NCBI RefSeq assembly: GCF_004785795.1 | Contig: NZ_SRRO01000001.1 | Coordinates: 4,464,001 to 4,528,000 of the forward strand | Direction of reading: 5' to 3' | Length of the DNA stretch: 64,000 nucleotides | Source of the DNA: Nocardioides eburneiflavus | GTDB lineage: Bacteria > Actinomycetota > Actinomycetes > Propionibacteriales > Nocardioidaceae | Part shown: positions 34,367 to 41,547 of the stretch, piece after piece | How positions within the stretch are numbered: the stretch's first letter is position 1 | Layout: each line of letters starts with the position of its first letter | Program-made: the position numbers and the translations under genes | The notes under the pieces: generated by a model | The model's input: the letters and a program-made list of their open reading frames with translations, nothing else | Told to the model about the DNA's origin: nothing | The model's database searches: none

Positions 34367-35941
34367 GTGCAGACGCTCCCATCGACCGAACCACCGGGCG
34401 GCCCTCAGCTCCGGACGTGGCGCACGACGACTGCCGTACGGGTCTTCGCACTGGCGCTGGCGACGGGCAATGCCATCAGCGGTGGAACAGTGGGAGAGGT
34501 CTTTCCGCTCCTGCTGGTGCTCGCGATCGCGGCAGCGGCCTCCTCCCTGCTGGAGCTGTCGAGCCGGAACAGGCTCACCCACTGGCACTCCGTGGCCGAG
34601 GCCGTCGCCGTCACCATCGTCATCGTCGGCACGTCCTCGACCGCGAGCCCCGTGGCCTATCTCGCCGTTCCGCCCGTGGTGGCCGGCATTCGGCACGGTC
34701 TGGTCACCACCCTCAACGTCACCCTGCTGTCCGCCCTGACCGCCGCCGCCACCTTCGCGCTCGAGCCCGACGGGGACGCCCTGGAGGGTGCCGCGGCGTG
34801 CGCACCGTGGCTGGCGATCGGCTTGGGGGTCGGGCTGCTGGCGAGCTGGCAGTCTCGTTCCACCCGCGATCTCGCCGCGCGCCAAGCGCCGTACGCGGCC
34901 GCCCACCACCTGATGGCGCGCATCCACCAGCTGGCGACGTCGGGGACCCTGGGGCTGGACAGTGCCTCCCTCGCCACCGAGCTCGAGGACGCCATGCGAC
35001 GCGCGACGGGTGGCGCCCGCTCGACCGTCTTCGTCGTCGAGCCGGACACGACGCTGCGCGCGCTGAACCCCGGTGCCGACGTCGAGCGTCTGGCACGGGA
35101 GATCGAGCTGCCCGACTCCGAACGAACCCCCGGCGCGGCGGTCATCCCGCTCCGCGGTGCACGGCAGGTGCTCGGCTACTGCGTGGTGGTCGGCGTGCCC
35201 CGATGGACCGATGAGCTCGACGCCCGGGCCCGCGAGGTGGCGGACGACTTCGCCGTACGACTCGACACCGCGGTGCTCTTCGACGACGTCCGGGCGCTGG
35301 CCACGTCCGAGGAGCGGAACCGGATCGCGCGCGAGATGCACGACGGTGTCGCACAGGAGATCGTCGCGATGGGTTACATCGTGGACGAGATCGAGTCGAT
35401 CAGCGACCACGACCAGACACGGGAGCTGGCGTCCGCGCTCCGGGACGAGATCACCCGGCTGGTGTCCGAGATCAGGTTCTCCATCTTCGACCTCCGACAC
35501 GAGGTCATCGACGGTCGCGTCTCGAGCTCCCTCGCCGACTACGCACGTGCGGTCAGCCTCGCAAGTGGCCTGCGGGTGCACCTGAGCCTGGCTGAGTCCG
35601 GTCCACCCCTCTCACCGCGCACTGCGACAGAGGTGCTGCGGGTCGCCCAGGAGGCGATCGGCAACGTCAGGAAGCACGCAAACGCCGAGAACCTGTGGCT
35701 CACCTTCGAGTCGGACGGGACATCGCTGCAGCTCGATGTCGAGGACGACGGAGTCGGCAACGCCGGCCCTCGCGAGCACCACTGGGGACTGCAGACCATG
35801 CGTGAACGGGCCGAGGGCGTCGGCGCCCGGCTCGAGATCGGTCCACGACGAGATGGCGGCACAGTCGTCAGCCTGCGGTCCCCTGCGACCACCACCCGAG
35901 AAGGAGGCACCGCCCATGGGCACCACCGTGCTACTGGTTGA
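34367..35941 (+). CDS. Sensor histidine kinase in the tad operon (HisKA_3, GAF-like)
   Basis: Histidine kinase of 524 residues, GTG start 7 bp after tadC. The first ~165 residues hold about five hydrophobic segments; ~175-295 look GAF-like (AHHLMARIHQLATSGTLGL to FAVRLDTAVLFDDV). His325 lies in RNRIAREMHDGVAQEIVAMGY, then a HATPase domain with LRVAQEAIGNVRKHANAENL and VEDDGVGNAG. The gene end overlaps the response regulator start by 26 bp, so they are coupled. As part of the pilus operon it most likely tunes tad expression. The signal is unknown. Confidence 0.87.
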   Translation: MQTLPSTEPPGGPQLRTWRTTTAVRVFALALATGNAISGGTVGEVFPLLLVLAIAAAASSLLELSSRNRLTHWHSVAEAVAVTIVIVGTSSTASPVAYLAVPPVVAGIRHGLVTTLNVTLLSALTAAATFALEPDGDALEGAAACAPWLAIGLGVGLLASWQSRSTRDLAARQAPYAAAHHLMARIHQLATSGTLGLDSASLATELEDAMRRATGGARSTVFVVEPDTTLRALNPGADVERLAREIELPDSERTPGAAVIPLRGARQVLGYCVVVGVPRWTDELDARAREVADDFAVRLDTAVLFDDVRALATSEERNRIAREMHDGVAQEIVAMGYIVDEIESISDHDQTRELASALRDEITRLVSEIRFSIFDLRHEVIDGRVSSSLADYARAVSLASGLRVHLSLAESGPPLSPRTATEVLRVAQEAIGNVRKHANAENLWLTFESDGTSLQLDVEDDGVGNAGPREHHWGLQTMRERAEGVGARLEIGPRRDGGTVVSLRSPATTTREGGTAHGHHRATG

Positions 35942-36563
35942 TGACCACGAGCTGATCCGCCAGGGACTCGCCCGGGCGTTCGAGCGAGACGCCGACATGA
36001 CCGTGGTGGGTCAGGCTGGTTCCGTGGCTGACGGCGTTGCCGCGTGGCAAGCGCTCACCCCGGACGTCGTGGTCACCGACCTCCAGCTGCCCGACGGGCA
36101 CGGCCTCGAGATCGTCCGGGCAGTGCGGACGCTGTCCGACTCCACTGGATTGGTCGTGCTGACGATGCACGCGGGTGACGACCAGATCTTCGCAGCGATG
36201 GAGGCCGGCGCCTCGGCCTTCGTGGGCAAGGACAGCAAGGCGACCGAGGTCGTCAGTGCAGCCAAGCACGCCGCTGTTGCACCCCGCACGTTCCTCTGTG
36301 CGGGACTCAGCGGGGCGATGATGCGCCGCGCGACCAACCCCGCACCGCCCAAGCTCTCCGGACGTGAGGAGGAGGTCCTGGCCCTCCTCGCAGACGGACT
36401 GGGCACGGGCGAGATCGCTGGCCGCCTCTACATGAGCGAGTCGACGGCCAAGACCCACATCACCCACATCTACCAGAAGCTCGGTGCAGCCAACCGGGCG
36501 CAAGCGCTCGTCACCGCCATGCGACTCGGCATGCTCGACCACGCTTCCCCTCAGCGTTTCTGA
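35916..36563 (+). CDS. NarL/LuxR-family response regulator in the tad operon
   Basis: Response regulator of 215 residues. VLLVDDHELIRQGL opens the receiver, Asp55 is in VVVTDLQLPDG, and the C-terminal HTH has LSGREEEVLALLADGLGTGEIA and MSESTAKTHITHIYQKL. A strong AGAAGGAGG at 35899-35907 fixes the ATG at 35916 inside the kinase gene. It is probably the regulator that binds the TAGTC-N6-GACTA palindromes at 27851, 36610 and 46694 (inference from linkage; NarL-type proteins bind short inverted repeats). It is last in the tad operon; flp follows after its own regulatory region. Confidence 0.88.
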   Translation: MGTTVLLVDDHELIRQGLARAFERDADMTVVGQAGSVADGVAAWQALTPDVVVTDLQLPDGHGLEIVRAVRTLSDSTGLVVLTMHAGDDQIFAAMEAGASAFVGKDSKATEVVSAAKHAAVAPRTFLCAGLSGAMMRRATNPAPPKLSGREEEVLALLADGLGTGEIAGRLYMSESTAKTHITHIYQKLGAANRAQALVTAMRLGMLDHASPQRF

Positions 36564-36609
36564 CGTGACCGGATCGGGTGATGCTGGGGCCGTGCGGGTG
36601 GGTAGCCCA

Positions 36610-36625
36610 TAGTCACAAGGGACTA
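36610..36625 (+). promoter_or_regulatory. Palindromic operator upstream of flp
   Basis: TAGTC-ACAAGG-GACTA, identical to the core of the cpaB site except one spacer base, 117 bp before the flp ATG. Between it and flp there is a GGGTCCT/AGGACCC inverted repeat (36687-36713) that could form a leader hairpin. The 178-bp gap holds nothing else I can identify. Confidence 0.7.
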
Positions 36626-36741
36626 CTGAGGCGCGGCCGATCACCCGATTCGTGCGGCAGCGACAACCGGCAGAGTTCTCCGTGACGGGTCCTCGTGGGC
36701 TCGCACAGGACCCACATCACAGACACCAAAGGGGAAATCCA

Positions 36742-36924
36742 ATGCTCGAGAAGTTCGTTGCCTTCCAGCTCTTCATGCTCGCCGACCGCGAGGAGAAGGG
36801 CGCCACCGCCGTCGAGTACGGCCTGATGGTCGCGCTGATCGCCGCCATCATCGTCGCCACCGTCGCGCTTCTCGGCCAGGCGATCCTGGGCGCGTTCCAG
36901 ACCGTCCTCGCCGAGGTCAACTGA
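36742..36924 (+). CDS. flp: Flp-family type IVb pilin (major)
   Basis: Pilin of 60 residues. Leader MLEKFVAFQLFMLADREEKG ends in Gly, followed by ATAVEYGLMVALIAAIIVATVALLG: hydrophobic pilin helix with Glu at +5 and Tyr at +6, the exact Flp pattern, with a short C-terminal end (AFQTVLAEVN). The leader is longer than usual and partly hydrophobic. AAAGGGGAA precedes the ATG. It is followed by a very strong terminator, so it can be expressed as a short abundant transcript. Needs a prepilin peptidase encoded elsewhere. Confidence 0.92.
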   Translation: MLEKFVAFQLFMLADREEKGATAVEYGLMVALIAAIIVATVALLGQAILGAFQTVLAEVN

Positions 36925-36937
36925 CGCCACACCCTGT

Positions 36938-36972
36938 CTCAGGCCGGCGTTGCTCCGCAACGCCGGCCTGAG
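36938..36972 (+). terminator. Strong intrinsic terminator after flp
   Basis: CTCAGGCCGGCGTTGC-TCC-GCAACGCCGGCCTGAG is a perfect 16-bp stem with a 3-nt loop, followed by TCGGTTTT. It is the most convincing terminator in the window. Placed between two pilin genes, it would limit read-through to the second pilin. Confidence 0.9.
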
Positions 36973-36996
36973 TCGGTTTTGCAGAAAGGTGAGGCC

Positions 36997-37155
36997 GTGA
37001 AGCACGAAAGAGAAGTCACGGACGAGCAGGGCGCCACCGCCGTCGAGTACGGCTTGATGGTCGCCCTGATCGCCGCCATCATCATGGGCTCGGTAGCCCT
37101 GCTCGGCGAGGCTGTCTTCGGTATCTTCCAGGGCACGCTCAGCTGGCCGTGGTGA
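36997..37155 (+). CDS. Second Flp-family pilin (small)
   Basis: A 52-residue protein from the GTG at 36997, preceded by AAAGGTGAGG. It reads MKHEREVTDEQG, then ATAVEYGLMVALIAAIIMGS, VALLGEAVFGIF and QGTLSWPW. The Gly-Ala-Thr-Ala-Val-Glu-Tyr processing site and helix match the first pilin; the leader is shorter and charged, and the end differs (SWPW). It lies directly after the flp terminator and is itself followed by a hairpin terminator. It may be a minor pilin or a duplicate. The strong match to the neighbour makes it a real gene despite its size. Confidence 0.88.
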   Translation: MKHEREVTDEQGATAVEYGLMVALIAAIIMGSVALLGEAVFGIFQGTLSWPW

Positions 37156-37193
37156 CACTCGCGCTGAGCTGCGCCACAACCTTGCTGTCACTC

Positions 37194-37224
37194 AGAAGGC
37201 GACCGGATTCCCCGGTCGCCTTCT
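37194..37224. terminator. Intrinsic terminator after the second pilin
   Basis: AGAAGGCGACCGG-ATTCC-CCGGTCGCCTTCT: a 13-bp stem with a 5-nt loop and a following TTT. It lies between the second pilin (stop 37155) and the convergent gene ending at 37235, and may serve both strands. Confidence 0.8.
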
Positions 37225-37234
37225 TTGTCGTGCC

Positions 37235-38431
37235 TCACCTCCGGGCCACCATCCGGCGCAACTCAGCTCGCCACGTGGCGGTCAGGTCGTCCGGGGCCAG
37301 TCCGGCCCGGTCCAGCACCCGGTTGAGGACCGCGCCTCGCGTGACGGCCTCGTACACCTCCACCAGGCCCCGCTCCCCCAGCCGCTCGGCGATGATCCGA
37401 CACGCCAGCCACGCCTCCTCGTACCGCGCCTGCAGGTCCTGGGCCCGCGTGTCGAAGTCCGCGGCCGTGGGCAGCGTCTCCGGCACCCCGTCGCGCCGCG
37501 CCGCCTCGATGGCCCGGCCCAGCGTGACCCGGTCGGGCAGCCGCGTGTCACGCAGCGCGACGTAGTCGGCGAAGCCCTCGAGCAGCCACGGCTCGACCGG
37601 CCGGCGGACCGCGTCCGTGGCGACGTGGACCAGCTCGTGGCTCGTCACGACCTGGGCGCCGGCGCGGCGCAGGCCGTCGGTGACCTCGGGGTTCACGAAC
37701 ACGTGGACCGGCGCGTCTTCACCCGTGTCAGTGCCCACGCCGGCCGTGACGGCAGCGATCCCGGCGTACGTCCCCGGTGCGACGCCCAGGGTCTCGTCGA
37801 GGTCGGCGGCGCTCGCGGGCACCTCCACGACGACCGGCCCGGTCCACTCCGGCAGGACCTTCCGCACGACTGGGATCCCCCGGGCCACCCGCTGCGCGAC
37901 CTCGTCGGCCTCGCGCTGCTCGCCGTCGACGAGCACGAGGTGGTCCTCCGTACGAGCGACGGCCAGCTCTCCCCGCAGCCAGAGCGGCACGCGGCCCTCC
38001 GCCGCGGAGGGCGCGCCGAACCCGGAGATGGCCAGCTCGTCGCCTTGTCCGTGGGCGAACCGGACGACGACGTCCGCACTCGCCGGGGCGTCGTCGAAGC
38101 CCCGGAACCTCCACGTCATCTCGACCACGCCGGACCAGTCGCCGTCGGCACTCACGGTGCCGACCTGGTCGACGTACCGGGCGCTGACGTCCCGCAGGTC
38201 GAGCGACTGCGCGTTGGCGGCGATCCCGGACAGCTGCTCCTGCACCTCGGCCAGTGCGTCCGGCGCCAGGGCGGCGAGGGCCTCCCCGTCGCGTTCGTCC
38301 ACCCCGGCGACGAACGAGGCCAGGGCCGCCGCTGCCTCGGCGGGGCTCGCCCGCGGCGCCTCGACCGGGCGCGGCGGCTCGACCGGTTCCGAGCCGTCGC
38401 GCGTCAGGACCACGACCAGCGCGACGACCAC
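37235..38431 (-). CDS. Membrane-anchored putative metalloprotease-like protein (HExxH)
   Basis: At least 398 residues. A single N-terminal hydrophobic stretch, Pro/Ala-rich linker, an NTF2-like stretch (~30-150), then a C-terminal part with VVTSHELVHVATDAV, the HExxH zinc motif, followed by EPWLLEGFADYVALR in the place of the downstream Glu ligand (E-G-x-A-x-Y). This is the peptidase-MA/M1-like gluzincin layout. The GTG at 38431 cuts into the membrane helix; the frame is open upstream through LADQQTSKAGRPLLWAAG but shows no ATG/GTG, so the real start may be a CTG near 38492 overlapping the nlpC stop. Same strand as nlpC upstream. Confidence 0.72.
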   Translation of the reverse strand: MVVALVVVLTRDGSEPVEPPRPVEAPRASPAEAAAALASFVAGVDERDGEALAALAPDALAEVQEQLSGIAANAQSLDLRDVSARYVDQVGTVSADGDWSGVVEMTWRFRGFDDAPASADVVVRFAHGQGDELAISGFGAPSAAEGRVPLWLRGELAVARTEDHLVLVDGEQREADEVAQRVARGIPVVRKVLPEWTGPVVVEVPASAADLDETLGVAPGTYAGIAAVTAGVGTDTGEDAPVHVFVNPEVTDGLRRAGAQVVTSHELVHVATDAVRRPVEPWLLEGFADYVALRDTRLPDRVTLGRAIEAARRDGVPETLPTAADFDTRAQDLQARYEEAWLACRIIAERLGERGLVEVYEAVTRGAVLNRVLDRAGLAPDDLTATWRAELRRMVARR

Positions 38432-38489
38432 GAACAGCGAAAGGCCGGCCGCCCACAGGAGTGGACGACCGGCCTTCGAGGTCTGCTGG

Positions 38490-39479
38490 TCAGCCAGGGC
38501 GGACCGCGCCGACGTAGGGCATCGAGTAGAGGCCCGACACGGCGACCCCGGTGCCCGGGTTGGCCGCGTGGACGATCATGCCGTTGCCGATGTAGATGCC
38601 GACGTGGCTGATCGGGCTGTAGTAGAACACCAGGTCGCCCGGCTGCAGGTCGCTCGCGGCGATGCGCGGACCGGAGCCGAACTGGGCGCTCGAGGAGTGG
38701 GGCAGGGACACGCCGGCCTGGGCCCAGGCGCGCATGGTGAGTCCACTGCAGTCGAAGGCGTTCTCGCCCATCGCGCCGTAGACGTAGGCGTCGCCGACCT
38801 GGGCCATGGCGTACTGCACCGCGGCAGCGGCCCGGCCGGTGGCGGGCACGGAGCTGGGCAGGCGCGTCGTGCTGCCGCGCGAGGCGAGCAGGCGCTCGCG
38901 CTCCTCGGCCTCGAGGTCGGCGAGCAGGTCCTTGGCCTCGGCGAGCTTGTCGTCGACCGTGTCCTTCTCGGCGCTCAGCTGCTCGGTGAGCTGGGCGATC
39001 TCCCGGGTGCGGTCGTCGGTGGCCTCGCGCCGGATCTCGAGTGCCTCGAGCTCGGTGTCGTAGTCGGAGAGCAGGGAGGACTGCAGGTCGTTGAAGGACG
39101 ACATGGTCGACAGGGAGTCCAGGAACGAGCCCGGGTCATCGGAGACGACGATCTGGCCGACGGTCGAGATGCCCTCGCCCTCGAGCTGGCGGACGACGGC
39201 GTCGGAGACCTGCTCGCGGACGGCGTCGAGGCGCTCGTCCTGACGTGCCTGGTCGGCCTTCAGGCCGCTGAGGTCGCGACGGAGGTCGGCGAGGTCGAGC
39301 TTGGCGTCGTGCAGTCGCTCCTGGGCGGCCTCCGCCTCGTGGTAGAGGCGGTCGACACGGGCCTTGACGTCCTTGATGTCGGGGTCGGCCTGCGCAGGGG
39401 TCGCGGGCACGAAGGCAATGGCAGCGATCGCGGAGAGACCAAGTACGGTCGCGCCAGCTCGCTTGCGGGTGTGAGCCAC
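38490..39479 (-). CDS. Secreted NlpC/P60 peptidoglycan hydrolase (Rip-like)
   Basis: Cell-wall endopeptidase of 329 residues. Signal peptide (ATVLGLSAIAAIAFVPATPAQA), a long coiled coil (~35-205) as in RipA/RipC-type proteins, a short Ser/Thr linker, then NlpC/P60: catalytic Cys in NAFDCSGLTMRAW, His in ISHVGIYIGNG and third residue His in MIVHAANPG. The coiled coil normally autoinhibits the enzyme or recruits an FtsEX-type activator. It is preceded by a c-di-AMP riboswitch on the same strand. The start is a GTG with an imperfect GGAG-type site (CGAGGAGTTCCCCC). Confidence 0.9.
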   Translation of the reverse strand: MAHTRKRAGATVLGLSAIAAIAFVPATPAQADPDIKDVKARVDRLYHEAEAAQERLHDAKLDLADLRRDLSGLKADQARQDERLDAVREQVSDAVVRQLEGEGISTVGQIVVSDDPGSFLDSLSTMSSFNDLQSSLLSDYDTELEALEIRREATDDRTREIAQLTEQLSAEKDTVDDKLAEAKDLLADLEAEERERLLASRGSTTRLPSSVPATGRAAAAVQYAMAQVGDAYVYGAMGENAFDCSGLTMRAWAQAGVSLPHSSSAQFGSGPRIAASDLQPGDLVFYYSPISHVGIYIGNGMIVHAANPGTGVAVSGLYSMPYVGAVRPG

Positions 39480-39499
39480 GAGCGGGGGAACTCCTCGGG

Positions 39500-39645
39500 G
39501 TGTCGTACGCCTACCAGGTGAGCTGACGGGTTCGGCACGACCGGCCTACCCCTGCTCCACGCACCGCTCGCGCAGTGCGTCTCACAGGGGATTCACCCCA
39601 GGGGGAAGAGTGGTTCCCCGGCTCGCGGACCACGGGTGGTGCAGG
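39500..39645 (-). ncRNA. Cyclic di-AMP riboswitch (ydaO-yuaA type) upstream of the NlpC/P60 gene
   Basis: Read on the minus strand, the leader of the hydrolase gene contains the ydaO core blocks in order: GCCGGGGAACCA, then CTGGGGTGAATCCCC, a variable arm (GCACTGCGCGAGCGGTGCG), GGTAGGCCGG, and the 3' block CCGAACCCGTCAGCTCACC followed by TGGTAGGCG. These match the conserved ligand-pocket segments of the class as I know it. In actinobacteria this class often controls cell-wall hydrolases, usually switching expression off when c-di-AMP is high. Boundaries are approximate; no covariance model was run. Confidence 0.85.
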
Positions 39646-39922
39646 GGACGTGGTCCACGACTCGGCGCGACGCCCGCGCGGGCCGGGTGACCCACTGCCA
39701 CGGACGTCAGCCCACACCTTAGACCGCCCACCGCCGCCTCGCCAATCTTCGCCACGCCGCCGTGAGCGGAGCGGGACACGTCCTGCTCCTCCGTCGCCCG
39801 GGACGACGGATGGCCGACAAACGCCTGCGGGCCGGCGACAGCAGCGATACGGTTCCCCACTACCGACCGTTGCCGGGCCACGAACTCGCCCCGAGCCACC
39901 CACCCCGGAGGGCACGATCCAG
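39646..39922. other. Non-coding region between the riboswitch and HTTM-like paralogue 2
   Basis: These 277 bp should hold the promoter of the riboswitch transcript (minus strand) and of the gene at 39923 (plus). A frame runs through it on the plus strand, but its Arg/Pro/Gly-rich translation looks like non-coding G+C-rich DNA. I see no confident -10/-35 pair. GGAGGG at about 39907-39912 is the probable ribosome site of the plus-strand gene. Confidence 0.4.
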
Positions 39923-41263
39923 ATGGCCCCCTCGATGCGTTGGTTCGCCAGGACCTTCGGCCTCGCCGCGGTGGCGCACCTGGTGGGCAATCCGGCGGGA
40001 TGGCGGAGCGACCACTTCGGCGGGTCGCCAGCACTGGTTGCGGTGTCCGCGACACTCGGGGCCGCCGCCATCGTGCTCCTCGTGCGTCCGAGCCGGCTGG
40101 CGCTGGCGACGACTGCGGTGCTGGCACTCGCCTCGCTCTGGCTCGAGCTGCCCGTGACGGGCAACCACTGGCTGCTGGTCGGGTTCGTCGCCGCGGCCAC
40201 GCTGCTGTCACTCGCCACCCGCGACCCCTGGGCGTGGCTCTCGGTGACCGGACGCTGGATACTGCTCGGGTTCTACTGCTTCGCGGCGTTCGCGAAGCTG
40301 AACTCGGGTTTTCTCGACCCTGAGGTCTCGTGCGGGATCTTCTATGCCCACCAGTCGCTGGCCTCCTTCGGCCTCCCGACCTTCGACAGGTCCGGCGTTC
40401 TCGGCACGGCAGCGATCGCGGTCCCGGTCCTGACCGAGCTCTCGGTCCCGATCCTCCTCGCCTCCAGCCGCACCCGGCGCGCCGGAGTGCTCCTCGCGCT
40501 GGTGTTCCACACCGTCATCTCGCTGGACTTCGCCCAGCACTTCTACGACTTCACGGCCGCACTGGTGGTGCTGCTGTGCCTGTTCCTCCCGGAGGCCACG
40601 CTCGAGCGGCTGGAGAGCACCATCCAGCAGTCGCCGCGGGTCCAGGTCGTCGTCACCACGGTTGCAACGATCCTGGTGGCGGCATCGCTCCTACCGCCTG
40701 CACCCACCACCATCGCGACCATCAAGCTGATCGGTTTCGGCGCCTGGGTGCCGGTGGGCGCATGGATCATCTGGCGGGTGGCGCGCGAGGGAGTCGGTCC
40801 GGCCCCCGTGCCCATGCGCCTTCCGAGTGCAAGCGCATGGATCGTCGTCCTACTGGTCGTCGCGAACGGGCTGACGCCCTACCTCGAGCTCAAGACCGCG
40901 CTCGGCTTCAACATGTACGCGAACCTCGTCACGGTTTCCGGCGAGACCAATCACCTGGTGGTCCCGAGGACGCTTCACCTGAGGAACGTCCAGGACGACC
41001 TGCTGCGGGTCGTCGAGTCAGAAGCCGATGAGCTCGACGTGTATGCGCAGAGTGGTTACCTCGTCCCCGAGCGCAACCTCCAGGACTACCTCGCCCGGCA
41101 GCCCGGCGTGACGGTCGTCGTCGCGGACGCGAGTGGCGAGCGAACGCTCGACGGCGACGACGCTGTGCGTCTGCCGTTGCTGGTCAGGAAGTTCATGACC
41201 TTCCGCTCGGTCGACAGCCAGGATCCGCCACGCTGCCAGTCAGCCTGGTTCCCCGCCTACTGA
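39923..41263 (+). CDS. HTTM/gamma-carboxylase-like polytopic membrane protein, paralogue 2
   Basis: Protein of 446 residues from the ATG at 39923 (GGAGGG ~10 bp upstream). About nine hydrophobic segments; GFYCFAAFAKLNSGFLDPEV near 115-135 is equivalent to AFAALSKYNTHFLDPV in the gene at 19720, and LTELSVPILLASSRTRRAGV matches that protein's LETSVPLLLLIPYSRRHWV. The soluble C-terminal tail repeats the pattern FNMYANLV, TNHLVVPRT and VQDDLLRVVES. About 30-35% identity by eye to paralogue 1. Codon use is less G/C-rich than in neighbours. No partner gene on the same transcript; function unknown. Confidence 0.68.
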   Translation: MAPSMRWFARTFGLAAVAHLVGNPAGWRSDHFGGSPALVAVSATLGAAAIVLLVRPSRLALATTAVLALASLWLELPVTGNHWLLVGFVAAATLLSLATRDPWAWLSVTGRWILLGFYCFAAFAKLNSGFLDPEVSCGIFYAHQSLASFGLPTFDRSGVLGTAAIAVPVLTELSVPILLASSRTRRAGVLLALVFHTVISLDFAQHFYDFTAALVVLLCLFLPEATLERLESTIQQSPRVQVVVTTVATILVAASLLPPAPTTIATIKLIGFGAWVPVGAWIIWRVAREGVGPAPVPMRLPSASAWIVVLLVVANGLTPYLELKTALGFNMYANLVTVSGETNHLVVPRTLHLRNVQDDLLRVVESEADELDVYAQSGYLVPERNLQDYLARQPGVTVVVADASGERTLDGDDAVRLPLLVRKFMTFRSVDSQDPPRCQSAWFPAY

Positions 41264-41275
41264 AGAAGGCAGCAC

Positions 41276-41482
41276 TCACGCCGACTCGATCACCGGCCCC
41301 GCCACGGGTTCCACCATCCTCAGCGGCGGCACGAGGCCACCAGTGGCCAGCGCGTCCAGCGCGGCCAGCTCGTCGTCGTCGATGGTCAGCTCGGGCGGTG
41401 GGCCGAGGAGCACCGTCACCACGCAGTCGTGGCAGTGCAGCCCGCGCACCACGCAGGTGTCGCAGTCGATCCGTGTCGTCAT
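41276..41482 (-). CDS. Small Cys-rich hypothetical protein
   Basis: Protein of 68 residues from the ATG at 41482 (AGGAC just upstream; an alternative ATG at 41506 adds 8 residues). It begins MTTRIDCDTCVVRGLHCHDC, a CxxC-x6-CxxC arrangement suited to zinc or Fe-S binding, then a hydrophobic VVTVLLGPP and an acidic DDDELAALDALATGGLVPPL. It follows the NYN-domain gene on the same strand, and similar small proteins accompany that gene elsewhere, as I recall. Function unknown. Confidence 0.65.
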   Translation of the reverse strand: MTTRIDCDTCVVRGLHCHDCVVTVLLGPPPELTIDDDELAALDALATGGLVPPLRMVEPVAGPVIESA

Positions 41483-41547
41483 GTCCTGAACGGTGGCAGG
41501 GCCCACCGACAGCGCCCCCTCGGCGTGTCGCGCGCCGGCGTGTCGGG

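Noticed and set aside
36564..36741. Small plus-strand frame from 36652 as a longer Flp precursor
   Set aside because: The extra 30 residues are polar and unlike a prepilin leader; AAAGGGGAA directly precedes the ATG at 36742.
38431..38489. Separate small gene between nlpC and the HExxH protein
   Set aside because: The open frame simply continues the HExxH protein into its membrane helix; no independent start is seen.
39575..39922. N-terminal extension of HTTM-like paralogue 2
   Set aside because: It crosses the riboswitch and promoter region and is Arg/Pro-rich, unlike the rest of the protein.
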